Positions 51,665 through 61,486 are shown, counted from the first letter of the stretch. The stretch is 64,000 nt of DNA from Enterobacter cloacae (GCF_013375935.1 NZ_CP056117.1:992001-1056000); one strand, 5' to 3'. The notes: generated by a model from the letters alone, not told the origin. Translations and numbers: made by a program.

Positions 51665-51693
51665 AAAATGGGTCTGGTTACGGGCTTTTCAAG
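51665..51693 (-). promoter_or_regulatory. Sigma-32 promoter of ibpAB
   Basis: On the minus strand CTTGAAA (51687-51693) and CCCATTTT (51665-51672) are separated by 14 bases, a close fit to the heat-shock consensus CTTGAAA / CCCCATnT. The implied leader is about 95 bases, as in E. coli. Confidence 0.82.
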
Positions 51694-51874
51694 CGTATTT
51701 ATGTGAGATTTTTTTGCACTTTGCTGGTTGTCGCATAGACTCAGGGGCAACAGCACAAAGGGTTAAATTGCGATGGCCTCCACAGTGCGGACGTTTTGCG
51801 CTGTCCATTTTGTACCAGCCTCGCTATAACCCTGAGTTGCAGGTCAATGCCGTGCTAATAATGATGACTGAGTG

Positions 51875-52207
51875 ATGATGAGAAATGTTCTGATTAAGCT
51901 GGCGACGTTCAGCGGGGTTGTTTTACTTTGCGGGTGTTCGAGCGTGATGTCTCACACCGGCGGTAAAGAAGGAACATATCCAGGGACGCGCGCCAGCGCC
52001 GCAATGATCTCTGACGATGAGACGAACTGGGGCACCAAATCTCTGGCGATTCTTGATATGCCATTTACTGCGGTTGCCGATACGCTTCTGCTGCCGTGGG
52101 ACATGTTCCGCACCGACAGCTCCGTGCGCTCGCGCGTGGAGAAAAGCGAGCAGGAAAATCTGGCGACCAACTCCGTCATTCCGCCCGCCGCGATGCCTCC
52201 ACGCTAG
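51875..52207 (+). CDS. yidQ: Lipoprotein YidQ (DUF1375)
   Basis: Small lipoprotein of 110 residues. The signal sequence ends at lipobox LLCGC (GVVLLCGCSSVMSHTGGKEG). The mature part has LDMPFTAVADTLLLPWDM, the DUF1375 core shared with other enterobacterial lipoproteins. Either ATG 51875 or 51878 is possible; 51875 gives the E. coli length. No function is known. The last bases overlap yidR (4 bases, convergent). Confidence 0.88.
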   Translation: MMRNVLIKLATFSGVVLLCGCSSVMSHTGGKEGTYPGTRASAAMISDDETNWGTKSLAILDMPFTAVADTLLLPWDMFRTDSSVRSRVEKSEQENLATNSVIPPAAMPPR

Positions 52208-53433
52208 TCCCGTGCGGTTTCCGTTAGCCACAGCTGGCGGAAACCCGCTTTATCCTCCATCCACGCGATAAAACGCCCGTCCGGCGAAAACACGACGGCG
52301 TCAGCAGACGGCGGGTTGCCATGATCGGACGTCAAAAACGTGACCTCACCGGTCCGCGCATCGCAGCAGGCAATGCGGCCTTCAAGCACAAAACCCAGCG
52401 CGTTGCCGGAAGGATGCCAGTTGAACGCCGACTGAATGTCGCTCTCATTGTGGGTTAACTGGCGCGGCTCGCCGCCATCAGGTGCGATAAGCCACAGCTG
52501 TACAACGCCGCTATCGTCGCGCATTAAAAACGCAATCTGCGTCCCCTGCGGGTTGCTGCGCACCCAGTGACGCGGCACATTAACCAGCCCCGGATACGCC
52601 TTCTGATGGGTGAAGGTTAAGCGGCGCTGCGTTATGCCCGCAGGAGGCGCGGGCATGGTTTCCGGCGTTCCCTGCAATGGCGCATCGCCCGCCCGCTTCC
52701 AGCCCTGCTCGTCCTGGGGCAGATCGACAATAAACAGTTCGGGTACCTTTTCGCCTTTCGCAGACAGGGTATCGCCAATAAACGCCAGCCTGCCGTTGCC
52801 CACCCAGCCCTCTTCATAGGCGCGGCCGATCTCATCGCTGCCCGGTTTTGGATCCGGCGTGGTGCGGCTCACCAGCACGCTCCAGAAGGTGCCGGCGTAT
52901 TCCCGTGGATGGTTTCCCTGCGGGTGCACCGGGCCAAAAGGCGTTGCCACCCCGACGTTACGCAAATCCAGCTTCGGATCGCGCTCGTGCAGCACGTGGT
53001 CGTTATAGGTAAAGCTGACGAACTGCCCGTTCGGGCTGAAGACGTGGACGTGACTGCCGCCGCGCAGCGCGCCGGCCGTGTAAGGCGCGGTGATATCCAT
53101 CGCATCAAGGTTGCTCACCTGGCCATTGTGCGCAATCACCCCCTGACGATGATGAAAATCATACTGCCACTCTGCGTCCGGGTTTTTCGGGCCGTGGATA
53201 AAAACGTATTTCTCCTGTGCCGGATGAACGGTCACCACGCCAACGTGCGCGCCGTCAGTGGCCCGGTAGATCACGTCAACCTCGCCCGTAAAGACGTTTA
53301 CCCGCTCGATGGTTTCACCGGTGAACGACGCGCCTGACGGGCGCACATCATAAGCAAGCCACTGGCTGTCCGGTGTCCAGGTATTGGTATTGGTGAGCTG
53401 GTGGTTGCGGGAAGCGAAGGTGATTTGTTTCAT
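52204..53433 (-). CDS. yidR: Putative WD40/TolB-like beta-propeller protein YidR (DUF3748)
   Basis: Cytoplasmic protein of 409 residues without a signal peptide. ATG 53433 (MKQITFASRNHQLTNTNTWT) is chosen as the conserved start. Repeated blades with TolB-like motifs: PDSQWLAYDVRPSGASFTGE, GGSHVHVFSPNGQFVSFTYN, NPQGTQIAFLMRDDSGVVQL, WLIAPDGGEPRQLTHNESDI and VFSPDGRFIAWMEDKAGFRQ. Function unknown. It starts 51 bases after dgoT, and a hairpin that includes its probable ribosome site lies between, so it may be expressed with the dgo operon. Confidence 0.9.
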   Translation of the reverse strand: MKQITFASRNHQLTNTNTWTPDSQWLAYDVRPSGASFTGETIERVNVFTGEVDVIYRATDGAHVGVVTVHPAQEKYVFIHGPKNPDAEWQYDFHHRQGVIAHNGQVSNLDAMDITAPYTAGALRGGSHVHVFSPNGQFVSFTYNDHVLHERDPKLDLRNVGVATPFGPVHPQGNHPREYAGTFWSVLVSRTTPDPKPGSDEIGRAYEEGWVGNGRLAFIGDTLSAKGEKVPELFIVDLPQDEQGWKRAGDAPLQGTPETMPAPPAGITQRRLTFTHQKAYPGLVNVPRHWVRSNPQGTQIAFLMRDDSGVVQLWLIAPDGGEPRQLTHNESDIQSAFNWHPSGNALGFVLEGRIACCDARTGEVTFLTSDHGNPPSADAVVFSPDGRFIAWMEDKAGFRQLWLTETARD

Positions 53434-53439
53434 GGACGT

Positions 53440-53468
53440 ACCCTGATGCGCGGTTTTCGCATCAGGGT
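53440..53468 (-). other. Hairpin covering the yidR ribosome site
   Basis: ACCCTGATGCG (53440-53450) and CGCATCAGGGT (53458-53468) form a perfect 11-bp inverted repeat with a 7-base loop. On the minus strand AGGG, 7 bases before the yidR ATG, is in the 3' arm. No U tract follows, so this looks like a translational control hairpin or a processing site, not a terminator. Confidence 0.6.
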
Positions 53469-53484
53469 AAAACATCCGAAGGGA

Positions 53485-54777
53485 TTAGCCTACTCGTTTC
53501 ACGTCGCCCACCAGCAGGATATAGGAGAGCGCCCCGATTAGCGCCACGGCGGAGATGTAGACCAGAGCCGGACCAAAGCCGTAGTCCTGCGCCAGGTAGC
53601 CGATGACCAGCGGCACGGTGATCCCGCCCAGACCGCCTACGAAGTTGAACACGCCCCCGGTCAGGCCGATCAGACGCATCGGCGCCAGAGACGACACCAG
53701 CGACCAGGTGATGGAGGCAAAACCGTTTCCGAAGAACGCCACCGCCATCAGGGTCATAATCCATACCGGATCGTTGGTGTAGTTAGCGCCCATGATGCAG
53801 GTAGAGATCAGCAGCCCGCAGATAATCGGCGTTTTACGCGCAACGCCCAGTGAGAAACCTTTTTTCACCAGCTTGTCCGCCAGCCAGCCCGAAAGCAGCA
53901 CCCCGAAGAAGGCCGCCAGGAACGGCACGGTGGTCATAAAGCCCGCCTTCAGCGCGGTTATCCCCTTCTCCTGGGTCAGGTAGTTCGGGAACCAGGTGAG
54001 GAAGAACCACAGCGTCGACGTGACCGCAAACTGGCCCAGATACACGCCCACCAGCTTACGATGGAAGACCAGCTTCCAGTCCGCGCGGGTCAGCGGCTGA
54101 CGCGCCTCTTTTTTCACCGGGGCATCGCCGTCCACCAGACCGCCACCGTCGCGGATGTAGTCCAGCTCGGCTTTGGTAATGCTTTTGGTCAGACGCGGCG
54201 GCTGATAAAACTTAAACCAGATAAGCGACCAGATAATGCCGATCCCGCCGGTGACGATAAACACCCAGTGCCAGCTCAGCAGCTCCTGGATCCAGATTAG
54301 CAGCGGCGTCAGGAACGCCAGGCCAACAAACTGCCCGGAGGTGTAGAAGCCCACGGCAGAGGCACGTTCATGCTCCGGGAACCAGCTGGTCACCATGCGG
54401 TTGTTGGTCGGGAACGCCGGCGCTTCAAACACCCCGGTGATGGCGCGCAGGCCAATCAGCGACATCAGCCCGGTCGCGAAGCCCTGGAACAGGGTCGCCA
54501 CGGACCAGCCTAAAATGGCGATGAAGTAGGTCAGACGCGACCCCACGCGGTCCAGGAACCAGCCGCCGGGGATCTGGCAGAGCGTATAAAGCCAGGCAAA
54601 CGCCGAAAAGACATAGCCCATTTCCGCTTTGGTGATCCCAAACTCTTCCTGAATATGGGCCGATGCCACGGCAAGGTTGGCGCGGTCTACATAGCAAATG
54701 ACCACGGTAATAAAAATCATAATTAGCGTCAGGTAGCGGCGACGCCCGGTCTTTGTAGCAGTAACTGGAATATCCAT
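53485..54777 (-). CDS. dgoT: D-galactonate:proton symporter DgoT
   Basis: MFS permease (anion:cation symporter family) of 430 residues importing D-galactonate. ATG 54777 ([20 protein letters not shown]) is the E. coli-like start. Very close matches include [60 protein letters not shown] and the Arg/Asp residues of the substrate site (YVDRANL). It is the last gene of dgoRKADT, 172 bases after dgoD. Confidence 0.96.
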   Translation of the reverse strand: MDIPVTATKTGRRRYLTLIMIFITVVICYVDRANLAVASAHIQEEFGITKAEMGYVFSAFAWLYTLCQIPGGWFLDRVGSRLTYFIAILGWSVATLFQGFATGLMSLIGLRAITGVFEAPAFPTNNRMVTSWFPEHERASAVGFYTSGQFVGLAFLTPLLIWIQELLSWHWVFIVTGGIGIIWSLIWFKFYQPPRLTKSITKAELDYIRDGGGLVDGDAPVKKEARQPLTRADWKLVFHRKLVGVYLGQFAVTSTLWFFLTWFPNYLTQEKGITALKAGFMTTVPFLAAFFGVLLSGWLADKLVKKGFSLGVARKTPIICGLLISTCIMGANYTNDPVWIMTLMAVAFFGNGFASITWSLVSSLAPMRLIGLTGGVFNFVGGLGGITVPLVIGYLAQDYGFGPALVYISAVALIGALSYILLVGDVKRVG

Positions 54778-54949
54778 CGCAATCTGTCTCCAGATTTTGG
54801 GCATAGCGAAGCCGCTCACCATGCCCTGTAATTTACAGAGGGTGTATTTGGTTTTTTTAATTAAAAACGTAAACAGAATGCGCTAAATAATTCGTGCTGG
54901 GGTAAGAAAACGCAGCCAACGCATCACCAGCGCGAAGTATGACGCGCAT

Positions 54950-56098
54950 TTACCATTCCGCTACGCTGCCATCCTCATGGCGCCACAGCGGGTTACGCCA
55001 GTCCGGCGTATTTTTACTCAGCTCAATGACTTTGGCTTCGTCAACTTCCACGCCAAGGCCCGGCTTCGTTAACGGTTTAAAGAAACCGCCTTCCATGCTG
55101 AAGTCTTCTTTGTTTTTCACAAAGTCGAGCAGCTCCGCGCCCTTGTTATAGTGAATACCCATGCTTTGCTCCTGGAACACCGCATTACGGGAGACAAAGT
55201 CGACGTGCAGGCAGGCCGCCAGCGCAATCGGCCCGAGCGGACAGTGCGGCGCCAGCGCAACATCGTAGGCTTCCGCCATGCCGGCAATTTTGTAGCATTC
55301 TGTGATGCCGCCCGCATGGGAGAGATCCGGCTGCAGGATCGCAACGCCGCCCGCCTCCAGCACGCGTTTAAACTCGAAGCGCGAGAACATGCGTTCACCC
55401 GCCGCGATTGGAATGTGCGTCTGTTCTGCCAGTTTCGGGTAGTACTCTGCCTGCTCGGCCAGCACCGGCTCTTCGATAAACAGCGGGCGATACGGCTCCA
55501 GCTCTTTGATCAGCACCTTAGCCATCGGCGCGCTGACGCGTCCGTGGAAGTCCAGGCCAAACTCAATCTCGTTGCCGAAGGCCTCGCGGATTTGCGCCAC
55601 GGTATTCACCGCCCGGTCTACGGCGCGGGAGTTATCGACAATACCCATCTCTTCGCAGCCGTTGAGCTTAAAGGTATCGAACCCGATGCCGCGCAGCTTG
55701 TGTATGCCGTCGATCACCTCTGCCGGACGGTCGCCGCCTACCCAGCTGTAGGCCTTGATTTTGTCGCGCACCAGGCCGCCCATCAGCTGCCAGACCGGGG
55801 CATTCAGCACTTTGCCTTTGATATCCCACAGCGCCTGGTCGATACCGGCGATGGCGCTCATCAGAATCGGGCCGCCGCGGTAGAAGCCCGCCCGGTACAT
55901 CACCTGCCACAGGTCGTTGATGCGTGCCGGATCCTGACCAATCAGGTATTCCCCCAGCTCATGCACGGCGGCCTCAACCGTGCGCGCGCGGCCTTCAATC
56001 ACCGGCTCGCCCCAGCCAACCACGCCTTCATCGGTTTCGATCTTCAGGAACATCCAGCGCGGGGGTAAACGGTACGTGGTGAGTTTGGTTATTTTCAT
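54950..56098 (-). CDS. dgoD: D-galactonate dehydratase DgoD
   Basis: Enolase-superfamily Mg-dependent enzyme of 382 residues turning D-galactonate into 2-keto-3-deoxygalactonate. ATG 56098 ([20 protein letters not shown]) overlaps the dgoA stop by 4 bases; the frame is open far upstream inside dgoA but is not used. Metal ligands are in [25 protein letters not shown] and [12 protein letters not shown], and the general base His is in [12 protein letters not shown] or the nearby HAGGITE segment. Confidence 0.95.
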   Translation of the reverse strand: MKITKLTTYRLPPRWMFLKIETDEGVVGWGEPVIEGRARTVEAAVHELGEYLIGQDPARINDLWQVMYRAGFYRGGPILMSAIAGIDQALWDIKGKVLNAPVWQLMGGLVRDKIKAYSWVGGDRPAEVIDGIHKLRGIGFDTFKLNGCEEMGIVDNSRAVDRAVNTVAQIREAFGNEIEFGLDFHGRVSAPMAKVLIKELEPYRPLFIEEPVLAEQAEYYPKLAEQTHIPIAAGERMFSRFEFKRVLEAGGVAILQPDLSHAGGITECYKIAGMAEAYDVALAPHCPLGPIALAACLHVDFVSRNAVFQEQSMGIHYNKGAELLDFVKNKEDFSMEGGFFKPLTKPGLGVEVDEAKVIELSKNTPDWRNPLWRHEDGSVAEW

Positions 56099-56712
56099 TG
56101 CACTGCCTCTCGATACGCTTTCACAAATGCTGCCGCCTGCTGCGCGGTACGCTCCACGGACTGTCCGGCGCGATAGAGATCGCTGCCCAGCCCAGCGCCC
56201 GCGCAGCCTGCCTTCATCCACTGCGCCAGGTTTTCTGGCGTTACGCCGCCCACGGCAAAGACCGGCACGCTGGCGGGTAAGACCGCTTTCAGCGCTTTGA
56301 TGTAATCCGGGCCAAAGGCCGACGACGGGAAAATTTTGAGCGTCTGCGCGCCCGCATCGAGAGCGGTAAAGGCTTCGGTAGCCGTAGCGCATCCCGGGCA
56401 GACGGTCATGCCGTAGCCCACCGCCCGGCGGATGACCTCGGGGTTGATGTTGGGGGTGACGATGAGTTTGCAGCCCATCTTCGCCAGCCTGTCCACCTGC
56501 TCCGGCTGTAACACGGTTCCCGCGCCAATCAGTGCTTTATGACCAAACGCATCCACCACGGCCGGAATGCTTTTTTCCCATTCCGGGGAGTTGAGCGGGA
56601 TTTCCACCGCGTCGAAACCGGCGTCGATAACCGCGCCGACGTGGGCAAGCGCCTCATCGGGCGTAATGCCGCGTAAAATTGCGATAAGGGGAAGACTAGT
56701 TTGCCACTGCAT
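56095..56712 (-). CDS. dgoA: 2-dehydro-3-deoxy-6-phosphogalactonate aldolase DgoA
   Basis: Class I aldolase of 205 residues that cleaves KDPGal to pyruvate and glyceraldehyde 3-phosphate. The Schiff-base Lys is in [20 protein letters not shown]; other motifs are [20 protein letters not shown], the catalytic Glu in [15 protein letters not shown] and [11 protein letters not shown]. It overlaps dgoK by 17 bases and dgoD by 4, so translation is tightly coupled. In E. coli older maps dgoA and dgoD were fused into one name; here they are two proteins. Confidence 0.95.
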   Translation of the reverse strand: MQWQTSLPLIAILRGITPDEALAHVGAVIDAGFDAVEIPLNSPEWEKSIPAVVDAFGHKALIGAGTVLQPEQVDRLAKMGCKLIVTPNINPEVIRRAVGYGMTVCPGCATATEAFTALDAGAQTLKIFPSSAFGPDYIKALKAVLPASVPVFAVGGVTPENLAQWMKAGCAGAGLGSDLYRAGQSVERTAQQAAAFVKAYREAVQ

Positions 56713-57574
56713 GAGCGATGCTCCTTATTCCTGCCTGAAATGCCGTGTCGCCTTCCACCGCAGCAACATCCCGACCGACGGCGCGAAACGCCTGCCGGTA
56801 ACGAGACGTCAGCGATGAGCCCGCGACGAGGGTGATGGTCTGCTGCCCGGCGAACGCGTCGGCCAGGGAGGCGACTTCCGCGCCAATCAGCAGGCCGGAC
56901 AAAAATTCGCTAACCTCCTCGCGCGGGAGATTTCCCAGCACGTGCGAAGCGCGAACCTCAAAAATCTGTGGCAAAACGGCAGGGGAGGCGATCCCACGCT
57001 CAAGCCCGGCGGCAAACGCCTCCGGCGACGGAACCTGCTCAGGTAAACCGGCGCCCACCAGCGAATGCTTAAGCAGCAAATGGTGTAATTCGCCGGTCAT
57101 TACGGTGCGAAAATCATGAATTTGCCCGGCATCGGTCTGCACCCATTTGCAGTGCGTACCGGGCATAACGTAGACGGAAGAGGGAGAGAGAGCGCGCGCG
57201 CCGAGCAGCTGTGTCTCTTCGCCGCGCATCACGTTATGGTTATCGTCGCGAGAGACGCACAGGCCGGGAATAATCCAGACATTGTCGTCAACGGACGTTA
57301 ACTGCTCGCCAATGGCGGCAAATTGGGCCGGAACAGGCAGATAGGGGGCAACCTTCCAGCCCACGTTACTGCCGACCATTCCCGCCATCACCACCGGCGT
57401 AGCGCCGTCGCGCCAGTCTTGCGTCACCTCTGCTAACACCGCCTCCGGGGATTTACCGTTCAGGCGCGTCACGCCCGCCTCTGATTGCCTGCTTTCCAGG
57501 CACTGCTCGCCCTGGTACAGCCAGGCGCGCAGGTTGGTCGATCCCCAGTCAATTGCGATGTAGCGTGATGTCAT
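56696..57574 (-). CDS. dgoK: 2-dehydro-3-deoxygalactonokinase DgoK
   Basis: ATP-dependent sugar-acid kinase of 292 residues making KDPGal. The ASKHA-fold phosphate loop is YIAIDWGSTNLRAWLYQGEQ; GVTRLNGKSP and the second nucleotide segment LVAGSSLTSRYRQAFRAVGR are typical of the DgoK family. It overlaps dgoR by 4 bases (ATGA). Confidence 0.93.
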   Translation of the reverse strand: MTSRYIAIDWGSTNLRAWLYQGEQCLESRQSEAGVTRLNGKSPEAVLAEVTQDWRDGATPVVMAGMVGSNVGWKVAPYLPVPAQFAAIGEQLTSVDDNVWIIPGLCVSRDDNHNVMRGEETQLLGARALSPSSVYVMPGTHCKWVQTDAGQIHDFRTVMTGELHHLLLKHSLVGAGLPEQVPSPEAFAAGLERGIASPAVLPQIFEVRASHVLGNLPREEVSEFLSGLLIGAEVASLADAFAGQQTITLVAGSSLTSRYRQAFRAVGRDVAAVEGDTAFQAGIRSIAHAVAN

Positions 57575-58260
57575 GTGATTTCCTTCAACCTTCGTGTTGA
57601 GCTGGCAATCATGGTGAGAGCCGCCTGCTCTGCCGCATCGCCGTCCTGATGCCGTATCGCATCGAACAGCGCTTTATGTTCCTGGAGCGTTTTCGGCATG
57701 TTGGCCTCATCGCCCATCCAGGTACGTTCAAATACCGCTCGCTGTAGCGAGCTGATCGCCACGCTAAGCTGCTGTAACACCGGGTTATGCACCGACTGCA
57801 ATACCGCCTCGTGATAGCGTATATCCGCCTCGTTGAACGCTTCCCGGTTCTGGTTATTGGCGATCATGTCGTTTAAAGCCGACTCAATCTGCGCCAGGTC
57901 GCCTGACGTTGCGCGCTCCGCTGCCCATCGGGCGATGGCCGGTTCCACCAGGTTTCGCACTTCACTCATCGCGCCGATAAGCCGCGGGTCGTAGTCGTTT
58001 TCCAGCACCCACTGCAGGACATCGGTATCGAGGTAGTTCCACTGGTTGCGCGGCGCGACAAACGCGCCGCGATAGCGCTTCATTTCAATCAACCGCTTCG
58101 CCATCAGCGAGCGGAACACTTCCCGGATGATGTTGCGCGAGGTTTCAAACTCTTCGCAAAGTTCGGCCTCCGCCGGCAGCGGCGAACCGGGAACGTATTT
58201 ACCACCCACAATCTGAGTGCCCAGCGTGATGACAATGCGATCGGTTTTATTGAGTGTCAT
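57571..58260 (-). CDS. dgoR: GntR-family repressor DgoR
   Basis: FadR/VanR-subfamily repressor of 229 residues of the dgo operon, released by D-galactonate in E. coli. The winged helix is SPLPAEAELCEEFETSRNII and REVFRSLMAKRLIEMKRYRG; the FCD ligand domain follows, with metal/ligand residues in IRYHEAVLQSVHNPVL and LQEHKALFDAI. First gene of dgoRKADT; operators lie at 58325-58399. Confidence 0.95.
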   Translation of the reverse strand: MTLNKTDRIVITLGTQIVGGKYVPGSPLPAEAELCEEFETSRNIIREVFRSLMAKRLIEMKRYRGAFVAPRNQWNYLDTDVLQWVLENDYDPRLIGAMSEVRNLVEPAIARWAAERATSGDLAQIESALNDMIANNQNREAFNEADIRYHEAVLQSVHNPVLQQLSVAISSLQRAVFERTWMGDEANMPKTLQEHKALFDAIRHQDGDAAEQAALTMIASSTRRLKEIT

Positions 58261-58324
58261 GGAGAGTCCTTGTGCTCTGTAAGTCCATCACTACTTTACC
58301 GCGACCGCTGAATTTCGCCTCACT

Positions 58325-58399
58325 TTTGCAGTACAAACGTGAAGCCTTTCGCCTTTGCCGTGACGATAATGTAGTACAATCATTTAATGTTGTACTACA
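58325..58399. promoter_or_regulatory. DgoR operator array
   Basis: TGTAGTACAA (58370-58379) and TTGTACTACA (58390-58399) form a perfect 10-bp inverted repeat with 10 bases between. Each arm is itself nearly palindromic around GTAGTAC or GTACTAC. A third box, TTTGCAGTACAAA, is at 58325-58337. The location 65-140 bases before dgoR and the GntR-like symmetry fit DgoR binding. Confidence 0.7.
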
Positions 58400-58439
58400 A
58401 TCCAGATCACAAAAAGAACAATTCAATAAATTCAGGGCC

Positions 58440-58468
58440 AAAAAAAGCCCCGGTTGATAACCGAGGCT
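58440..58468 (-). terminator. yidA terminator
   Basis: AGCCCCGGTT (58446-58455) pairs with AACCGAGGCT (58459-58468), one mismatch. On the minus strand it ends in TTTTTT, 19 bases after the yidA stop and upstream of the dgo promoter. Confidence 0.85.
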
Positions 58469-58486
58469 GATGATTACGGGCAACTG

Positions 58487-59299
58487 CTAGGACAGGACAA
58501 ATTTCTCAATCGCGTAAGCCACGCCGTCTTCCAGGTTAGATTTGGTGACGAAGTTCGCCACTTCTTTCACCGACGGGATCGCGTTATCCATCGCCACGCC
58601 CATGCCCGCATACTCGATCATCGCGATGTCATTCTCCTGGTCGCCCAGCGCCATAATCTCCTCAGGCTTGATGCCCAGCGCATCGGCAAGCGACTTCACG
58701 CCGGTGCCTTTATTGACGCGTTTATCGAGGATTTCGAGGAAGTACGGCGCGCTTTTCAGCACGGTGTATTTCTCTTTCACCTCTGCAGGAATGCGCGCGA
58801 TGGCTTTGTCCAGAATCGCCGGCTCGTCGATCATCATTACTTTGAGGAACTGCGTCGCCGGGTCCATTTTTTCCGCTTCGCAGAACACCAGCGGGATGGT
58901 CGCAACGTAGGATTCATGCACCGTGTAGTAGCTGATATCGCGGTTAGCGGTATACAGCGTAGTGCGATCGAGCGCGTGGAAGTGGGAGCCCACTTCGCGG
59001 GAGAGTTTTTCAAGGAACAGGTAGTCATCGTAGCTCAGCGCAGTTTGTGCCACCGTGCTGCCATCTGCGGCCTTTTGTACCAGCGCGCCGTTATACGTGA
59101 TGCAGTAATCGCCCGGCTGATTCATGTGCAGCTCTTTCAGGTAGCTGTGCACCCCGGCATACGGGCGGCCAGTGGTCAGCACCACGTTCACGCCTTTTTC
59201 GCGGGCGGCGGCGATCGCGTTTTTAACGGCGGGAGAGATGGTGTGGTCAGGCAGCAGCAGCGTGCCGTCCATATCGATTGCAATGAGTTTGATAGCCAT
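58487..59299 (-). CDS. yidA: HAD-family sugar phosphatase YidA
   Basis: Cof-type HAD phosphatase of 270 residues acting on sugar phosphates in E. coli. Motif I is IAIDMDGTLLLPDH near residue 8-15, motif II VVLTTGRPYAGV, motif III with Lys in the cap region, and motif IV MALGDQENDIAMIEYAGMGV. Single gene with its own terminator. E. coli has yidX between dgoR and yidA; it is absent here. Confidence 0.94.
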   Translation of the reverse strand: MAIKLIAIDMDGTLLLPDHTISPAVKNAIAAAREKGVNVVLTTGRPYAGVHSYLKELHMNQPGDYCITYNGALVQKAADGSTVAQTALSYDDYLFLEKLSREVGSHFHALDRTTLYTANRDISYYTVHESYVATIPLVFCEAEKMDPATQFLKVMMIDEPAILDKAIARIPAEVKEKYTVLKSAPYFLEILDKRVNKGTGVKSLADALGIKPEEIMALGDQENDIAMIEYAGMGVAMDNAIPSVKEVANFVTKSNLEDGVAYAIEKFVLS

Positions 59300-59414
59300 G
59301 TGTTCCCCAGGATGAATGAGTGCTACCTCATGCTAACGCGATTAAGCACACAAAAATAGAGCTACATTGCGCAACGGAAACACCCCTTTTACGCTTATCC
59401 TGGGGAACGACAAC

Positions 59415-60440
59415 TTACTTGCGGGTAAGGACGATTTTACCAAACGCACCGCGATCCAGATGTTCAAGCGCCTGTTCAAGTTCATCAAAGCGGTAGCGAT
59501 GCTCAATCACGGGCTTGAGTTCCATCACATCCACGGCGCGGACGAAATCTTCCAGCGCACGGCGGTGCCCCACGCCAATGCCCTGAATAACGGGGGATTT
59601 CAGCAGCAGTTCGCCAGCAGGCAGGGAAATGTCCGTTCCGGCCAGCACGCCAATGACGGAGATACGCCCGTGAACGGCTACCGCGCGCAGGGAATGCTTC
59701 AGGTTCTCCCCACCTACGGTTTCGATAATATGGTCGATGCCGCGATCCTGCGTGAGCGCCAGCGTATCTTCTGCCCAGTCGCCCTTCAGCCGGTTAATAC
59801 CCTGACTGGCCCCGAGTTCTTTGGCCTGCGCAAGTTTGTCATCGCTTCCCGAGGTGACAAACACCTCCGCTCCGTGCGCTTTTGCAATTTGCAGGGCAAA
59901 GATCGCCACGCCGCCCGTTCCCTGAACCAGCACCGATTGTCCGGCTCGCAAGTTCCCGCGCTCCACCAGCGCGAACCAGGCGGTAAGCCCTGCGCAGGGC
60001 AGCGTGCTGGCCTCTTCGTCATTCAGCGTCTCCGGGGATGCCACCAGCGCGCTTTCCTTCACAACCACATACTCGGCCAGCATCCCCGGGAAGTACCCTC
60101 CGCTCGTTTTATAGGGCAAATTACGGGCGTCCGCCTGCGGCTTACCGTCGATCCACTCCGGGAAGAAGGTTGAGATAACGCGAGCGCCGGGCTGGAACCG
60201 CGTCACTCCTTCACCAACGCTGTCCACCACGCCCGCCATGTCAGATGCCGGAGTGAACGGGAAGGAAAGCGGAATCGGCATCGTGCCTTCAATCACCATT
60301 TTATCGCGAAAGTTGAGCGCAACGGCATTCACCCGGACGCGCACTTCACCCGGGCCTGGCAGTGGCACCGGCTCCTGAATGAGTTTGAGGCTATCGCGCC
60401 CGAGGGCGTTCATAGACCAGCGCTGCATTGTCTCTGTCAT
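59415..60440 (-). CDS. Medium-chain dehydrogenase/reductase (NAD(P)-dependent alcohol dehydrogenase-like)
   Basis: Oxidoreductase of 341 residues. ATG 60440 (MTETMQRWSMNALGRDSLKL) follows GGAG by 6 bases. GroES-like domain: EPVPLPGPGEVRVRVNAVAL, FPFTPASDMAGVVDSVGEGV. Rossmann domain: VLVQGTGGVAIFALQIAKAH. It lacks the clustered structural-zinc cysteines, and the catalytic zinc ligands of classical alcohol dehydrogenases are not all present, placing it nearer quinone oxidoreductases. Divergent from a LysR gene that is its probable regulator. Substrate unknown. Confidence 0.85.
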   Translation of the reverse strand: MTETMQRWSMNALGRDSLKLIQEPVPLPGPGEVRVRVNAVALNFRDKMVIEGTMPIPLSFPFTPASDMAGVVDSVGEGVTRFQPGARVISTFFPEWIDGKPQADARNLPYKTSGGYFPGMLAEYVVVKESALVASPETLNDEEASTLPCAGLTAWFALVERGNLRAGQSVLVQGTGGVAIFALQIAKAHGAEVFVTSGSDDKLAQAKELGASQGINRLKGDWAEDTLALTQDRGIDHIIETVGGENLKHSLRAVAVHGRISVIGVLAGTDISLPAGELLLKSPVIQGIGVGHRRALEDFVRAVDVMELKPVIEHRYRFDELEQALEHLDRGAFGKIVLTRK

Positions 60441-60550
60441 TTTTTCTCTCCTGCCATCAAATAAGCTATAGGACTGACAGTCTACCGTTGACACATTGTC
60501 GCCAGTGGCGATAACTTTTCCCATAATTGATGACGCAGTGGATACAATCT

Positions 60551-61486
60551 ATGACCGATACGCTGAAGGATATTCCTGTCTTTGTGGCCGCCGTTGAGGC
60601 GGGAAGTTTTGCTCAGGCCGCTGTTCGTCTGCACCTGTCGCGCTCTGCGGTAGGAAAAAGCATCGCCCGCCTTGAAGAGCGGCTGGGCGTACGTCTTTTC
60701 CAGCGCACCACCCGCAGCCAGAGGCTTACCGACAACGGCGCTCTGTTTTATGAACGCTGCCTGCGTGCGCTGGAGGAAATTCGGGGCGCGGAGTCGCTGC
60801 TTGAAACAGGGAAGCAGCAGGTCAGCGGCCGCCTGCGCGTCGCCATGCCGGTACTGTTTGGTCGCCAGTGCGTCGCGCCGCTGCTGATAGAACTGACGCA
60901 GGAACATCCCGGGCTTGAGCTTGAAATGTCATTCAGCGATCGCGTGGTGGATCTGGTAGAGGAAGGCTTTGATATGGCGGTACGTAACGGCACGCTACAG
61001 GACAGCAGCGTGCTGGTCGCCAGAAGGCTGGGCGAGCACCGCATGGTGCTGTGCGCCGCTCCGGATTACCTGATGAAGAACGGCCAGCCGGAAAACGTTG
61101 CTGATTTACCTCACCACACTGCCATTAACTATCTGCGATCGGGCAGAGTGCTACCCTGGCAACTGATGGATAGCGAAGGGAGATCGCACACCTTTACTCC
61201 CCGCTCATCGCTCAATATGGATGATTTACAGGCAATCTGCGACGCTGCGCTGGCCGGACACGGCCTTGCGTGGTTGCCCTGCTGGATGGCCCGCAGAGAA
61301 ATACATCAGGGAAAACTCATCCCGCTTTTAAAGCAGGCACCGGACGTGCGCTTCGACGTTCATGCAGCCTGGCAACAGACGCCGCATCTGCCGCTGAGGG
61401 TTAGAATTGCTGTCGATACGCTTGCCAGCCGTTTACCGTCAGTGCTGTCGCTGGATATGCCTGCGCCCATAAAAAAGCCGCGCTAA
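60551..61486 (+). CDS. LysR-family regulator, probable controller of the divergent oxidoreductase
   Basis: LysR regulator of 311 residues. ATG 60551 (MTDTLKDIPVFVAAVEAGSF) starts a standard helix-turn-helix (FAQAAVRLHLSRSAVGKSIA, RLEERLGVRLFQRTTRSQRL). The ligand domain has GRLRVAMPVLFGRQCVAPLL and ALAGHGLAWLPCWMARREIH. It is divergent from the oxidoreductase with 110 bases between, the usual LysR-target arrangement. Its stop codon lies in the loop of the convergent gyrB terminator. Confidence 0.9.
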   Translation: MTDTLKDIPVFVAAVEAGSFAQAAVRLHLSRSAVGKSIARLEERLGVRLFQRTTRSQRLTDNGALFYERCLRALEEIRGAESLLETGKQQVSGRLRVAMPVLFGRQCVAPLLIELTQEHPGLELEMSFSDRVVDLVEEGFDMAVRNGTLQDSSVLVARRLGEHRMVLCAAPDYLMKNGQPENVADLPHHTAINYLRSGRVLPWQLMDSEGRSHTFTPRSSLNMDDLQAICDAALAGHGLAWLPCWMARREIHQGKLIPLLKQAPDVRFDVHAAWQQTPHLPLRVRIAVDTLASRLPSVLSLDMPAPIKKPR

